Of a stretch of DNA of 64,000 nt, positions 6,877-17,500 are shown in pieces (the first letter of the stretch is position 1; each line of letters starts with the position of its first letter). Both the position numbers and the translations under genes were made by a program. Source of the stretch: Ignavibacteriales bacterium (GTDB taxonomy: Bacteria; Bacteroidota; Ignavibacteria; Ignavibacteriales; Ignavibacteriaceae); the NCBI GenBank assembly GCA_015709675.1, contig CP054182.1, positions 124,001 to 188,000 on the forward strand, read 5' to 3'. The notes beneath the pieces were generated by a model that saw only the letters and a list, made by a program, of their open reading frames with translations, had not been told where the DNA came from and made no database searches.

Positions 6877-9800
6877 ATTGTATTCATTCCAGCTTTTAAT
6901 CGGCAGATTCTCCAGACCGTATATACGCAATGCCTTCACGAAGCGTTTGGCAAACTGGATATTAGTAATCAGCGGAATATTCAGATCAACTGCGCGGCGG
7001 CGAATTAGGTAGTCAGTATCAAGCTCCAGTTTTTCTGAATTCTTCGGGATATTTATCACCAGATCAACATCACCTGACTCCATAACTGAAAGCACCGAGG
7101 GCTCCAGCTTTTCATACGGCCTGTAAAGATGCTGCACTTCTATATCATACTGCTTATAAAAATCAGCCGTGCCCTGGGTTCCGTAAAACTTAAGCCCGCG
7201 TGAGCGCAATGTTCTCAGTTCTTCAATAAATTCCAGTTTTTCTTTTGGTGTTCCGGTTGAAAGCAGAACTCCTTTTTTTGGAATACGGTATCCGGTTGCA
7301 AGCACGCTTTTCAGGAATGCCTCATTAAAATCATCACCAAGGCATGCAACCTCTCCTGTTGAAGCCATCTCAACACCGGTAACCGGGTCACTTCCCTTCA
7401 GACGGGTGAATGAGAATTGAGATGCTTTAACGCCGACATAATCAAGGTCAAAGGATGAGCGGTCAATCTTTTCAACTTTTTCACCCAGCATCAGGCGTAC
7501 TGCAATTTCAATGAAGTTAATCTTAAGCACTTTTGAAACAAACGGAAAGCTGCGTGATGCTCTCAGGTTGCACTCAATTACTTTTACTTCATTATCCTTT
7601 GCGATAAACTGTATATTAAACGGTCCTGTTATCTCAAGCGCGCGGGCAATTTGTTTGGTAATGTTTTTAACGCGCCGCATCGTTTCAAGGTAGGTGCGCT
7701 GCGGAGGAAGCACAATGGTAGCATCACCTGAATGCACTCCGGCGTTTTCAACATGTTCCGAAATTGCATAGCAGAAAAGGTCGCCATTAACCGCAACTGC
7801 GTCAACTTCTATTTCTCTTGCATCAGTTATGAACTTGCTTATAACAACCGGATGTTCCGGAGATATATCCGATGCTTTCTTCAGATATTCCTCAAGCTCC
7901 TCGCTGTTCAGCACGATGCTCATGGCCGCCCCGCTGAGCACGTAACTTGGCCGTATCAGCACCGGATAGCTTACCTCTTCGGCAAACTGTTTAGCCGCAT
8001 TAAGGTTTGTCAGTTCACGCCATTCCGGCTGATCTATATCCAGAGAGTCAAGAATTTTGGAAAATGTATCACGGTTCTCCGCGCTGTCAATTTTGACCGG
8101 ACTTGTCCCCATGATATGCACATTCCGGTAGTAGAGCTTCATTGCCAGATTATTCGGAATCTGTCCCCCCATGGAAACTATAACCCCTTCTGCAGATTCT
8201 TTTTCGTATATATCTAGCACCCGTTCCAATGACATCTCTTCAAAATAGAGCTTGTCGCAGGTATCATGATCGGTGCTCACTGTCTCCGGATTATAGTTGA
8301 TCATAATGCTCTTGTAGCCGGATTTATTCAGCGTCATCACCGCATTCACGCAGCACCAGTCAAACTCCACTGAAGAACCTATCCTGTAAGCACCGCCGCC
8401 AAGCACGATGATCTGCTTCGGTCCGCCGGTTTCAATGTCATCTTCCGAACCGTTGTAGGTCATATATAGATAGTTTGTATATGCTGGGTACTCTGCCGCA
8501 AGAGTATCTATCTGTTTAACAACCGGAACAACACCGCGGCTGATGCGCGCTGCACGTACGCTGTTTTCATCACTGCCCAGAAGTGATGCGAGCTGACGGT
8601 CTGAGTAACCGGCCTGCTTTGCCTGTCGAAGTGTTTCATCGGTTATTTCCTGCAAGCGTCTCCCCTGAAGCATCTGCTTCATGGTGATGATGTTTTTCAT
8701 CTTATGCAGGAACCAGGGATTAATCTTTGAAAGTTCGCTGATTCTTTCAACCGTATATCCCTGCTCAAGTGCTGTTGCTATTGCAAACATTCTTCTGTCG
8801 GTCGGTATCTCAAGCGCTTTGTCAAGATCAGGGAATGCCAGATCATGTCCGCTGAAGCCCTGCATGCCGATATCAAGCATACGGATAGCTTTCTGCAGCA
8901 CTTCTTCCAAAGTTCTGCCGATTGCCATCACTTCACCAACGGACTTCATTTCAGAGCCAAGCTGAGTGCTCACCTGACGGAACTTCTGCAAATCCCATCG
9001 CGGATATTTCAGCACGATATAGTCAAGAGCCGGTTCAAAGCAGGCAGATGTCTCTTTGGTGATAATGTTTTCTACTTCATTAAGATCATAGCCAAGCGCG
9101 AGTTTGGTTGCAACAAATGCAAGGGGATATCCGGTTGCCTTGCTTGCAAGCGCCGAACTTCTGCTTAAGCGTGCGTTTACTTCAATAATGCGGTAGTCAT
9201 CTGAATTCGGGTCAAGCGCGTATTGTATATTACACTCACCAACTATCTTCAGGTGGCGGATAAGACGTATTCCGATCGAACGCAGTTTAAAATTCTCTGA
9301 TGCGCTCAGCGTCTGCACCGGCGCTACCACAATGCTGTCTCCGGTGTGAATTCCCATCGGGTCAATATTTTCCATTGAGCAGACGGTTATGCAGTTGTCG
9401 TAGCGGTCGCGCACTATTTCATATTCAAGCTCTTTCCATCCGTACAAACTCTCTTCAATGAGAATCTGATTCGTATATACAAATGCCCGTTCTGCTTTCT
9501 GCTTCAGTTCTTCTGTATTATTGACGATGCCTGAACCGAGTCCGCCGAGTGCATAAGCGATACGCACCATGACGGGATATCCGATCGTCTCGGCAGCAAC
9601 AATCGCTTCATCAACTGACTCAACTGTTTTGCTGCGCGCAACCTTAAACCCGGCTTCTTCAACACGCTTTGCAAAGAGATTACGGTCTTCTGTGTCCTTA
9701 ATTGATTCAACCGGTGTTCCGAGAACACGAACGCCGTGTCTGGCAAGAACTCCGGTATCATATAATGTAACACCGATGTTCAGAGCAGTTTGTCCCCCGA

Positions 9801-10068
9801 AGCCAAGAAGGATTGAGTCCGGCTTCTCTTTTTCAATAACCTGTTCAACAAAGAATGGAGAAAGGGGCAGGAAGTAAACCGTATCAGCAAGGTGGTCAGA
9901 TGTTTGTATGGTTGCGATATTCGGATTTATAAGAACTGTTGCAACACCGTCTTCCTTAAGCGCTTTGATTGCCTGGCTCCCTGAATAATCGAATTCACCT
10001 GCCTGACCAATCTGCAATGCCCCCGAACCGAGGATCAGCGTTTTTCTTGGTTTTCCTTTTTTTATCAT
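6874..10068 (-). CDS. carB: Carbamoyl-phosphate synthase large subunit
   Basis: A 1064-residue protein with full-length architecture: two ATP-grasp synthetase halves (N half from GSGALQIGQAGEFDYSGSQA, second half from GGGAYRIGSSVEFDW) and a C-terminal MGS-like regulatory domain (about 920-1064). It uses glutamine-derived ammonia, bicarbonate and 2 ATP to make carbamoyl phosphate for pyrimidine and arginine synthesis. Its ATG overlaps the carA stop by 4 nt. The GSGALQIGQAGEFDYSGSQA form resembles Bacteroidota-type enzymes. The terminal NEYN sits beside an intergenic repeat. Confidence 0.97.
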   Translation of the reverse strand: MIKKGKPRKTLILGSGALQIGQAGEFDYSGSQAIKALKEDGVATVLINPNIATIQTSDHLADTVYFLPLSPFFVEQVIEKEKPDSILLGFGGQTALNIGVTLYDTGVLARHGVRVLGTPVESIKDTEDRNLFAKRVEEAGFKVARSKTVESVDEAIVAAETIGYPVMVRIAYALGGLGSGIVNNTEELKQKAERAFVYTNQILIEESLYGWKELEYEIVRDRYDNCITVCSMENIDPMGIHTGDSIVVAPVQTLSASENFKLRSIGIRLIRHLKIVGECNIQYALDPNSDDYRIIEVNARLSRSSALASKATGYPLAFVATKLALGYDLNEVENIITKETSACFEPALDYIVLKYPRWDLQKFRQVSTQLGSEMKSVGEVMAIGRTLEEVLQKAIRMLDIGMQGFSGHDLAFPDLDKALEIPTDRRMFAIATALEQGYTVERISELSKINPWFLHKMKNIITMKQMLQGRRLQEITDETLRQAKQAGYSDRQLASLLGSDENSVRAARISRGVVPVVKQIDTLAAEYPAYTNYLYMTYNGSEDDIETGGPKQIIVLGGGAYRIGSSVEFDWCCVNAVMTLNKSGYKSIMINYNPETVSTDHDTCDKLYFEEMSLERVLDIYEKESAEGVIVSMGGQIPNNLAMKLYYRNVHIMGTSPVKIDSAENRDTFSKILDSLDIDQPEWRELTNLNAAKQFAEEVSYPVLIRPSYVLSGAAMSIVLNSEELEEYLKKASDISPEHPVVISKFITDAREIEVDAVAVNGDLFCYAISEHVENAGVHSGDATIVLPPQRTYLETMRRVKNITKQIARALEITGPFNIQFIAKDNEVKVIECNLRASRSFPFVSKVLKINFIEIAVRLMLGEKVEKIDRSSFDLDYVGVKASQFSFTRLKGSDPVTGVEMASTGEVACLGDDFNEAFLKSVLATGYRIPKKGVLLSTGTPKEKLEFIEELRTLRSRGLKFYGTQGTADFYKQYDIEVQHLYRPYEKLEPSVLSVMESGDVDLVINIPKNSEKLELDTDYLIRRRAVDLNIPLITNIQFAKRFVKALRIYGLENLPIKSWNEYN

Positions 10069-11135
10069 TGCAGTGTCCTCACGAACATGTCAAAGATAAA
10101 TTCCGTGTCATCGGGTCCGGGTGAGGCCTCCGGATGAAACTGCGCGCCAAAGAGAGGTTTTGCAATATGTATGATTCCTTCATTTGTGCCGTCATTGTCA
10201 TTGGTGAACCACTCGCGCCAGTCAATGGGAAGAGTAGCTGCGTCAATTGCGTAGCCATGATTCTGCGATGTTATATAACATCGTTTGGTACCGGACTCAT
10301 TCACCGGTTGATTATGGCTCCGGTGACCGTATTTCAGTTTGTAGGTATCAGCTCCGGCAGCAAGCCCCAGAATCTGAGAACCCAGACAAATCCCCAGCAT
10401 CGGTTTTCCCTTCTGCATTGCAATGCGTGTATGTTCAATAGTCTTCTGGCAAATCTTTGGGTCACCAGGACCGTTTGAAAGGATGATACCGTCACACTCA
10501 ACACTGTTAAAGTCGAAATCAGAGGGCACCCGCAGTACTGAAATATCCCGCCTGAGCATTCCCTGGATGATATTGTTCTTCACTCCGCAGTCAACAATTG
10601 CCACCTTCTTTGGGCCTTTTGCATAGAGACGGGGTTCCTTAATGCAGACTTCGCCGGCAAGATCAGTCAGATTGGGATCTTCAAGCGGAAGAGGGGTCAT
10701 TCCTTCAGGCGTTAATGAACCGAGCATGCTTCCTTTTTCACGTAGGCGGCGGGTGATCATACGGGTATCCACACCCCACAGACCGGGGATTTTCTGCTCT
10801 TTCATCCAGCCGTCAAGTGATTTTACTGCATTCCAGTGGCTGTGCTCAAAGGAATAGTCAGCTATGACCAGTCCGCGCACCTGAATGCGGTCAGATTCAA
10901 AATTTTTAAGGAGTTCATTTTCAAAGGAAGAGTCAGGAATGCCATAATTGCCGATAAGAGGATAGGTAATAACAAGGATTTGTCCGTTATAGGAGGGGTC
11001 AGTCATCGTTTCAGGATAGCCAACCATACCGGTATTAAAAACCACCTCACCGGCAGCTGCTATCTCATAACCGAACTGATACCCTTCCGCGGTCAGACCA
11101 TCCTCGAGCATCAGTTTTGCCTTACGCTGAGTCAT
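10065..11135 (-). CDS. carA: Carbamoyl-phosphate synthase small subunit
   Basis: A 356-residue protein with an N-terminal CPSase small-subunit domain and a C-terminal class I glutamine amidotransferase. The nucleophile cysteine is in MLGICLGSQILGLA and the catalytic His-Glu pair in GAQFHPEASPGPDD. It hydrolyses glutamine and channels ammonia to CarB. It is the first gene of a two-gene carAB operon. Confidence 0.97.
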   Translation of the reverse strand: MTQRKAKLMLEDGLTAEGYQFGYEIAAAGEVVFNTGMVGYPETMTDPSYNGQILVITYPLIGNYGIPDSSFENELLKNFESDRIQVRGLVIADYSFEHSHWNAVKSLDGWMKEQKIPGLWGVDTRMITRRLREKGSMLGSLTPEGMTPLPLEDPNLTDLAGEVCIKEPRLYAKGPKKVAIVDCGVKNNIIQGMLRRDISVLRVPSDFDFNSVECDGIILSNGPGDPKICQKTIEHTRIAMQKGKPMLGICLGSQILGLAAGADTYKLKYGHRSHNQPVNESGTKRCYITSQNHGYAIDAATLPIDWREWFTNDNDGTNEGIIHIAKPLFGAQFHPEASPGPDDTEFIFDMFVRTLQ

Positions 11136-11486
11136 TATTCTCCGGGAATAAACATTGGGAAAAAAGTAAAAGTCGGGATTAAAGATACGGCAAAAGAATG
11201 GAAAATTGAGAAGGGATAGTTGATAATTGAGTGGGAAATGAGGAAAATTTGAGATTCGGGGGGCGTGAAAGTGAAAAGTGAAGGTTTATAAAACTTCATA
11301 TTTTCTCTTCGTGTAATTCGTGCATCCAATTCGTGAAATTCGTGTAAACCTTCTCAGCCAAACTACAATAACAATTTTAATAAGGTAAAATCCCCTCACT
11401 TTATGTTCTGCCTTTCCCTTTTTCTGAGGTAATATGAAATTTACTTTCCTGAGCTGGCTTTAAATAAATAAACTTTTATTTTCCTC
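11136..11486. other. Gap between carA and arsR-type gene, with AATTCGTG repeat
   Basis: No gene is supported. Positions 11307-11350 hold three to four copies of AATTCGTG (in forms aattcgtg, aattcgtgaaattcgtg), the same family that forms a long array at 46540-46690. I see no clear terminator or carA promoter. Confidence 0.5.
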
Positions 11487-11530
11487 TTGTGAAACCGAAC
11501 GGTTGCGCTTATATTTGCAACTGATTAGTT
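11487..11530 (+). promoter_or_regulatory. Promoter of the ArsR/SRPBCC operon with two small palindromes
   Basis: TTG (11487-11489), 20 nt, then TATATTTG (11510-11517) is a perfect Bacteroidota-type promoter. AACCGAACGGTT (5-bp arms, 11493-11504) lies between the two elements, and AACTGATTAGTT (11519-11530) covers the likely start site. Both are placed well to act as the operator of the ArsR-type repressor encoded 35 nt downstream. Confidence 0.65.
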
Positions 11531-11552
11531 TCAGATTCCACAGGAACACGTT

Positions 11553-11873
11553 ATGAGAAGAGATGTATTTCACGCGGTGGCTGACCCCACCAGGCGCGCT
11601 ATCATTACACTCATTGCCCAAAAAGCGATGACCCCGAATGCCATAGCCGAGCATTTTGACACTTCGCGGCAGGCGGTTTCAAAGCATCTGCGTATTCTTT
11701 CTGAGTGCATGCTGCTTAAACAGAAACAGCAGGGACGAGAAATTTATTATCAGCTTGAAGTTAAAAAAATGCGCGAGATTGACCAGTGGCTCGACCAGTT
11801 CAGGGCACTCTGGGAAAAACGATTTAATCAGTTAGACACAGTATTAGCCACAATGAAGAATAAAAAATCATGA
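11553..11873 (+). CDS. ArsR-type transcriptional regulator
   Basis: A 106-residue winged-helix protein. The start VFHAVADPTRRAIITLI and the recognition helix region TSRQAVSKHLRILSECML are characteristic of the ArsR branch that pairs with SRPBCC proteins. No metal-binding cysteine pair (CxC) is visible, so it is unlikely to sense metals. It overlaps the next gene by 4 nt. Autoregulation is likely from the palindromes in its promoter. Confidence 0.9.
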   Translation: MRRDVFHAVADPTRRAIITLIAQKAMTPNAIAEHFDTSRQAVSKHLRILSECMLLKQKQQGREIYYQLEVKKMREIDQWLDQFRALWEKRFNQLDTVLATMKNKKS

Positions 11874-12382
11874 AAAACAGTCTTTTGTTTGATTTCACCA
11901 TTGACAAAGCCGCTAACCGGATATACATCACCCGCGAGTTTGACGCTCCGCAGCAGCTCGTTTGGGATGCTTTTAGCAAAGAGGAAATCCTCAATCAGTG
12001 GTGGGCTCCGAAGCCCTGGTATGTCCAGACCAGGTATTTAAACTTCACACCGGGAGGCCGCTGGTCATGTGCTATGTGCGGACCCGAAGGAGAAAAGCAC
12101 TGGTGCGTGCAGGATTATATATCCATCACCCCGATATCAAATATAAAGTTCACCGATGCATTTACAGATGAGAACGAAGTCTTCAGCCCTGACTTCTCTG
12201 GCTTTGAATGGAATCTGGATTTTACTTCAGCCGGGGATGTAACCACCGTAAGTATAACTATCCAGCACAAGACCCTTGCCGATCTTGAGAAGATACTCGA
12301 AATGGGCTTTAAGGAGGGTTTTACCATGACGCTGAATTATCTTGAAGAATTATTAAACACCATTAGTAAAGGAAACAAATAA
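11870..12382 (+). CDS. SRPBCC (AHSA1-like) protein
   Basis: A 170-residue protein of the START/Bet v1 fold. The typical entry strand YITREFDAPQQLVWDAFSKEEILNQWW and the closing helix FKEGFTMTLNYLEELL are visible. Such proteins bind hydrophobic ligands; no enzyme activity can be assigned. It is coupled to arsR by a 4-nt overlap and to the next SRPBCC gene by one base. Confidence 0.88.
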   Translation: MKNSLLFDFTIDKAANRIYITREFDAPQQLVWDAFSKEEILNQWWAPKPWYVQTRYLNFTPGGRWSCAMCGPEGEKHWCVQDYISITPISNIKFTDAFTDENEVFSPDFSGFEWNLDFTSAGDVTTVSITIQHKTLADLEKILEMGFKEGFTMTLNYLEELLNTISKGNK

Positions 12383-12795
12383 TGAACAAAGTTGAAATCA
12401 CTATTCAGGCAGAAGTGAACTCACCAATCGAAAAAGTGTGGGAGCGCTACACCAAACCCGAACACATCACCAAGTGGAACTTTGCTTCTGATGACTGGTG
12501 CTGTCCCGCAGCCGTTAACGAACTTCATCCGGGCGGAAAACTGAACTGGCGCATGGAAGCAAAAGACGGCAGCTTTGGTTTTGATTTTGAGGCAGTTTAT
12601 GATGAAGTTATACTCCACAAGAAAATCTCCTACACCATGCTTGACGGCCGGAAAGCAGTTACCACATTTCAAGAGCAAAACGGCAAAGTGGCAGTGACAA
12701 CCACCTTTGATGCTGAAACCATGAACTCCGTAGAACTTCAGCAGCAGGGATGGCAGGCAATACTGAATAATTTCAAGAAACATGCGGAAGAGTAA
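12382..12795 (+). CDS. SRPBCC (AHSA1-like) protein
   Basis: A 137-residue second SRPBCC protein with the motif VNSPIEKVWERYTKPEHITKWNF and a C-terminal helix VELQQQGWQAILNNFKKH. It belongs to the DUF1801/AHSA1 set commonly found as ArsR-SRPBCC operons in soil and sediment bacteria. The ligand is unknown. It is the last gene of the three-gene operon. Confidence 0.88.
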   Translation: MNKVEITIQAEVNSPIEKVWERYTKPEHITKWNFASDDWCCPAAVNELHPGGKLNWRMEAKDGSFGFDFEAVYDEVILHKKISYTMLDGRKAVTTFQEQNGKVAVTTTFDAETMNSVELQQQGWQAILNNFKKHAEE

Positions 12796-12804
12796 TACAA
12801 GATG

Positions 12805-12847
12805 TGTCCAGTTTTTTTGATAAATAACTGGACATTTTCTATATTTG
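12805..12847 (+). promoter_or_regulatory. Promoter and inverted repeat ahead of the AbiE-type pair
   Basis: TTTG (12816-12819), 20 nt, then TATATTTG (12840-12847) is a perfect promoter match. An inverted repeat with 9-bp arms (TGTCCAGTT 12805-12813, AACTGGACA 12826-12834) brackets the upstream element, as expected for antitoxin autorepression. The same hairpin is followed by TTTTCT and lies 10 nt after the previous operon, so it could also be that operon's terminator. The predicted transcript starts at or within a few bases of the ATG at 12852, suggesting a leaderless mRNA. Confidence 0.65.
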
Positions 12848-12851
12848 CATT

Positions 12852-13592
12852 ATGGAAAAAATGCAAAATATCAGCGCAAAAGTGAGAGCTGATCTTGAGA
12901 GACTGCCTCAGGGTTATATTTTTGGTTATGGAGATCTGCTCCCGCGGCCTGATAATGCGGAAGCGGTAATTAAAGCGCTAAACAGGATGGTTAAATCCGG
13001 GCAGATAGACAAGATATCCAAAGGCAGATTTTACAGGTCTGTTACATCGCCATTTGGAAATCTTAAGCCCGATCAAAGCGAAATCATCAAAGACCTTCTG
13101 GAAGAAAACGGAAAGGTTACCGGCTACCTGACAGGTTATGGAATTTTTAACTCACTTGGTTTAACAACTCAGGTCAGCAGTATTATTCAAATCGGAAAAA
13201 ACCAAACCCGGCCCGCTTTCAACAGGGGACAATTCTCAATCCAAATTATCAGGCAGAAAAACAAGATAACTAAGGATGCTATTCCGCTGCTTCAGCTACT
13301 CGATGCTGTAAAGTTTATCAGGAAAATTCCGGGCGCCTCTGTTGAATCATCCTGCCGCAGATTACTCACACTCATTAAAGACTTGTCCGGCCATGAAATA
13401 CATACGCTGGTTCAGTTGGCAATGCAATACCCTCCTTCGACGCGTGCATTAACGGGTGCTTTTTTAGAAGTATTGAAATTACAGTCTGTTTCAACTCGCC
13501 TGAGAAATTCTCTGAATCCTCTCTCTGCTTTTAAAATACCCGGAGCAGATAAGGTTTTATCCTCTGTTGCAAGGGAATGGAATATCAGATGA
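12852..13592 (+). CDS. AbiEi-type antitoxin (DUF6088 family)
   Basis: A 246-residue protein with an N-terminal winged-helix part (about 5-60, LPQGYIFGYGDLL ... KSGQIDKISKGRFY) and a longer C-terminal part typical of DUF6088. These are transcriptional antitoxins of type IV AbiE systems. It overlaps the AbiEii-type toxin gene by 4 nt if the toxin starts at 13589. An alternative start is Met4 at 12861; neither has a clear Shine-Dalgarno sequence. Confidence 0.85.
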   Translation: MEKMQNISAKVRADLERLPQGYIFGYGDLLPRPDNAEAVIKALNRMVKSGQIDKISKGRFYRSVTSPFGNLKPDQSEIIKDLLEENGKVTGYLTGYGIFNSLGLTTQVSSIIQIGKNQTRPAFNRGQFSIQIIRQKNKITKDAIPLLQLLDAVKFIRKIPGASVESSCRRLLTLIKDLSGHEIHTLVQLAMQYPPSTRALTGAFLEVLKLQSVSTRLRNSLNPLSAFKIPGADKVLSSVAREWNIR

Positions 13593-14533
13593 ATCTGCAC
13601 ACGGAACCAAAATTGTTTTCAGATACTCTGCGGGCAGCGTCGCAGTTTCTTTCAATCAAACTTGAATTTGTTGAGAAAGATTATTGGATCACTTTAATAT
13701 TATCCAGACTTGCAAGCAGCAAGTATCTTCCGCTTACTGTTTTCAAGGGCGGCACATCATTGTCCAAGGGTTACCAACTGATAAACCGGTTTTCAGAGGA
13801 TATTGATATTGCAGTCTTAGATGTTGAAAATAAGTCCGGAAATGAAATCAAAAAATTATTGCGTTCAGTTGAAAAGGAAATAACCAGGGATCTACGGGAA
13901 ATTACCATTGAGGGATTAACCAGTAAGGGCTCAAAATTCAGAAAATCAGTTTTTGGATACAACTCCATTGATCAGTTTAACGCAAATAACAAAGTAATCG
14001 TTGAAATTAATTCATTCGAAAGCACATGCAGTTTCACAATAGTACCCGTACAAATTTTAGTTTATGATTTTCTTGTAAGAAGCGGAAATGAACAGTATGT
14101 AAAACCTTATGGACTTAATCCGGTTGAGATACATATACAGTCAAAAGAAAGGACTCTTTTGGAAAAAATTATTTCTCTCATCCGTTTTTCTTATGATAAA
14201 AACTATATCGAAGCTCTCTCGGCAAAAATCAGACATTTTTATGATCTCCATTTTCTACTTATAGATAAAGAGTGTGCAGCATATATAGCTTCAGACACAT
14301 TTACAGAAGATCTCCACGAACTTCTCACCCATGACAAAATATCATTTGATGAACCCGCTGGTTGGGCAGCCAAATCCCTGGCTGACTCACCACTCATAAC
14401 AAATTTTTATGAAATTTGGTCTGCGTTAAAAAGCAGATATCAATCAGAACTTTCCGGATTGGCGTACAGACCAATACCCGATGAGAATGATGTCGCAATA
14501 AGCTTTTATGATATAATTTCCCGGCTTCGTTAG
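13589..14533 (+). CDS. AbiEii/AbiGii-type nucleotidyltransferase toxin
   Basis: I start it at 13589, where ATGA overlaps the antitoxin stop (314 residues); an upstream in-frame ATG at 13577 is possible. The nucleotidyltransferase motif is clear: FKGGTSLSKGYQLINRFSEDIDIAV (GGTSLS then DxD), and a later KERTLLEKIISL segment with the typical lysine. AbiEii toxins transfer nucleotides, and some modify tRNA ends to block growth, giving phage defence or stabilising DNA. All catalytic residues are present, so it appears intact. Confidence 0.88.
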   Translation: MNLHTEPKLFSDTLRAASQFLSIKLEFVEKDYWITLILSRLASSKYLPLTVFKGGTSLSKGYQLINRFSEDIDIAVLDVENKSGNEIKKLLRSVEKEITRDLREITIEGLTSKGSKFRKSVFGYNSIDQFNANNKVIVEINSFESTCSFTIVPVQILVYDFLVRSGNEQYVKPYGLNPVEIHIQSKERTLLEKIISLIRFSYDKNYIEALSAKIRHFYDLHFLLIDKECAAYIASDTFTEDLHELLTHDKISFDEPAGWAAKSLADSPLITNFYEIWSALKSRYQSELSGLAYRPIPDENDVAISFYDIISRLR

Positions 14534-14587
14534 TACCGCTCCCTGATGAATCACCTGATCTTTCCAACAAGAATAAAGTTTACCCCG

Positions 14588-17500
14588 CTACCTCACCAGC
14601 AGCATTTTAATTACTGACCCAACGCCTCCTGGACCGCTAAGCCGGCAGAGGTAAAGCCCGGAAGCCAGTCCTGCGGCATCAAACGACACTGAGTGCGTGC
14701 CCTGCTGGTACTCCCCTTCGGCAAGGGTTGCAGTTTCGCGTCCTAATGAATCATATATTCTGAGTGAGATATTCCCGGCTTCCGGTAAGGTAAAGCTAAT
14801 CCGCGTTGAGGGGTTAAACGGATTCGGATAGTTCTGATGCAGCCCAAAATCATCAGATGAGTTTCCGTTATTGTTATACCCCTCATCAGCATCAGTTACA
14901 TTAAACACTTCAATTTCATAAAGGGAGTAGCCCCACTCAGTTGCCCGCCTAATCAAAAGCAGCCGCAGATATTTTGCGGTTGCACTAACCGCAATATCTT
15001 CTGTTCCTCCGGTGCCGTTGTTTGTGTAGCGGAGCGTTGTCCAGTTAACTGAATCAGTGCTTGCCTGCACATAATACTCTTTTCCGTATGCGGCTTCCCA
15101 GGTGAGACGGACAAGATTGAAACTTACCGCCTCGCCGAAACTGACGATTATATACTGCGGATCAGAAAATGCAGAAGACCATCTGGAACCATAGCTGCCG
15201 TCAACCGCGCGGTAACCCTCGAGCCCCGGTGCTTCAACTGATGAAACATACACGGTTTTCCGTAACGCAAAATTCTGAGTGGGCTGCGGATATACCTTAA
15301 AAGTTTTCTGTTTACTGTTGTTATCGGTATATATTTCATTTACCGCGCCATCCTGATTTACTTTTGCCTCAACGGTAAATTCACCGGGCGCTCCTGCTTC
15401 CCAAAGAAAACTGCTTCCCTCAGGCGTGTCTCCGTTAAAAAGAATCATTCCCCCGGCTGGTATGCTTGCGCTAAAGCTGAGCGATCTGCTTACCGGAACT
15501 CCGTTAACGCTGAAATCAACACGGTGAACCGTTCCCGCCAGTGAAGCGCCGCTACCCCGGTTTACAATAGTTGCAGCAAACTGCACCTTCTGCCCCGGAT
15601 GCGGGTAGCGCGGTATGCTGTAGATGTTTGCTATCTGTAAATCCGGCTTCAGCTCTGCCTGAGTAAGCGTAAACGAACCCTGAAGAGGGAGATTATCTGA
15701 TGCATTGCCCGCACGCAGTATATACTCCCCCGGTTCAATGGCATAGACACCGGCAGCTTCTTCAAAGTAATATAGGTCTTCCGGCTGAATTTCAAATGTG
15801 ACCGTCTCGCTTCCTCCTGCAGGCACATACACTTTCTTAAACGCAATGAGTGATTTTATATCACGGTAAACGGAGCTCACCGGTCTGCTCAGATAGAGCT
15901 GCACGGTTTCCGTTCCCCCTCTGTTGCTCAGATTAGATACGGTGATTTGTGCCGTAATTCTTTTGCCAGCTTCAACAGAAGGAGTCAGTATGGTGAAATC
16001 AGAAAAGGAAAAGGATGAATAACTCAGCCCGAAACCAAAGGCAAAGCGTGGTACATATTCCATCCTGTCAAACCAGCGGTAACCGCATCCGTAATCATTT
16101 CTGAAATCAAAATCGGTTATCAGTGCGCCTAACTGTGCGTCATTTTTCGGAATGGTCACGGGCAGCTTTCCTGACGGATTATATTCACCAAACAAAACTT
16201 TTGCAATTGCATTGCCCCCCTCCTGACCGGGATAAAAGGCCTGCATCAGTCCCTTCACATTCTCTATATATGCCTCCGCCGCAGTTATTCCTCCGCTTAC
16301 AAGGATGACTACCACATTCGGATTCACCGCTGCAAGTGCGTTAATCATCTGTCTCTGCTGGCCGGGCAGTTCGATGGAACCGTTTGCACGATCCGCTCCT
16401 TCCCCTTCCTGCGATGGGTCAAGCCCGCCGAAGAAAAACACTACCTGCGCCTGAGCTGCCTTCTGCAGTGCATCACTGTAGTCCGGTGAGAAAGTTCCCG
16501 CTATGGTGCAGCCCTCAGCGAATAAAACTTTTGATGCGCCAAGTATGTTTTCTATTCCTTTACGGGGAGATATACTGTAATATGGTTCAACCCAACTGCT
16601 GCCGGTTCCGTCCGTGCGCATCACATTTGCATTTGGTCCGATTACTGCAACGCTCTGAATAGTATCTTTATTAATTGGCAGGATATTGTTTTTATTTTTT
16701 AACAGAACAAGCGATTTCATCCCCGCTTCAAGATTTAACTGCTGATGCGCGGTGCTGTTCACATCATTAGGATTCCCTGAGGGGAGAAAGTCTATCATCC
16801 CTGAAAGAATTTTTGTCCGCAATACATTTCTTACCGCTGCATCAATTGCCGCTACTGAAAGCTGCCCGGAGTTCACCAGCGCAAGCAGGTCATTCTGGTA
16901 ATGATCAGAACCCATGCAGACATCATTGCCTGCAAGCATAGCCTTGCGGGAGTTTTTAATGCCTCCCCAGTCAGAGACCACATAAAAAGGAAAACCCCAC
17001 TGCCGGCGCAGTATATACGTCAGCAGATTATAACTTTCAGCGGCCTGGTCTCCGTTTATAAGATTATACGCACTCATTACGGATAAAGCCCCGCCATCCT
17101 GAACACTCTTTCTGAAGTTCAGTCCATAGTGCTCCATCAGCAAACGCTGCGTGAATATATAATTGTTGTTTGTGCGGTTGTTTTGTTTATGTTTTCCGTT
17201 ATAATGTTTTATGGTTGCAAGAGCCGGGGTTGACTGCACCCCCTGTGTAACATAGCTGTTAATCATCGCGTTGAGATACGGATCTTCCCCGCCGCTTTCA
17301 GGAGTTCTTCCGTTGCGGGGGTCTCGTGTCATGTCCATTGCCGGCCCAAGCATCTGATGTTTTCCTTTACCGCGGAACTCCTTCCCCATTGCCTCCCCGA
17401 CACGGAAGGCAAGTTCTGTATCCCATGTTGCAGCCATTGCAATCCCCACAGGAAAAGAAGTTGCCAGCCCGTCACGAACTCCGTGAGGACCGTCTGCCAT

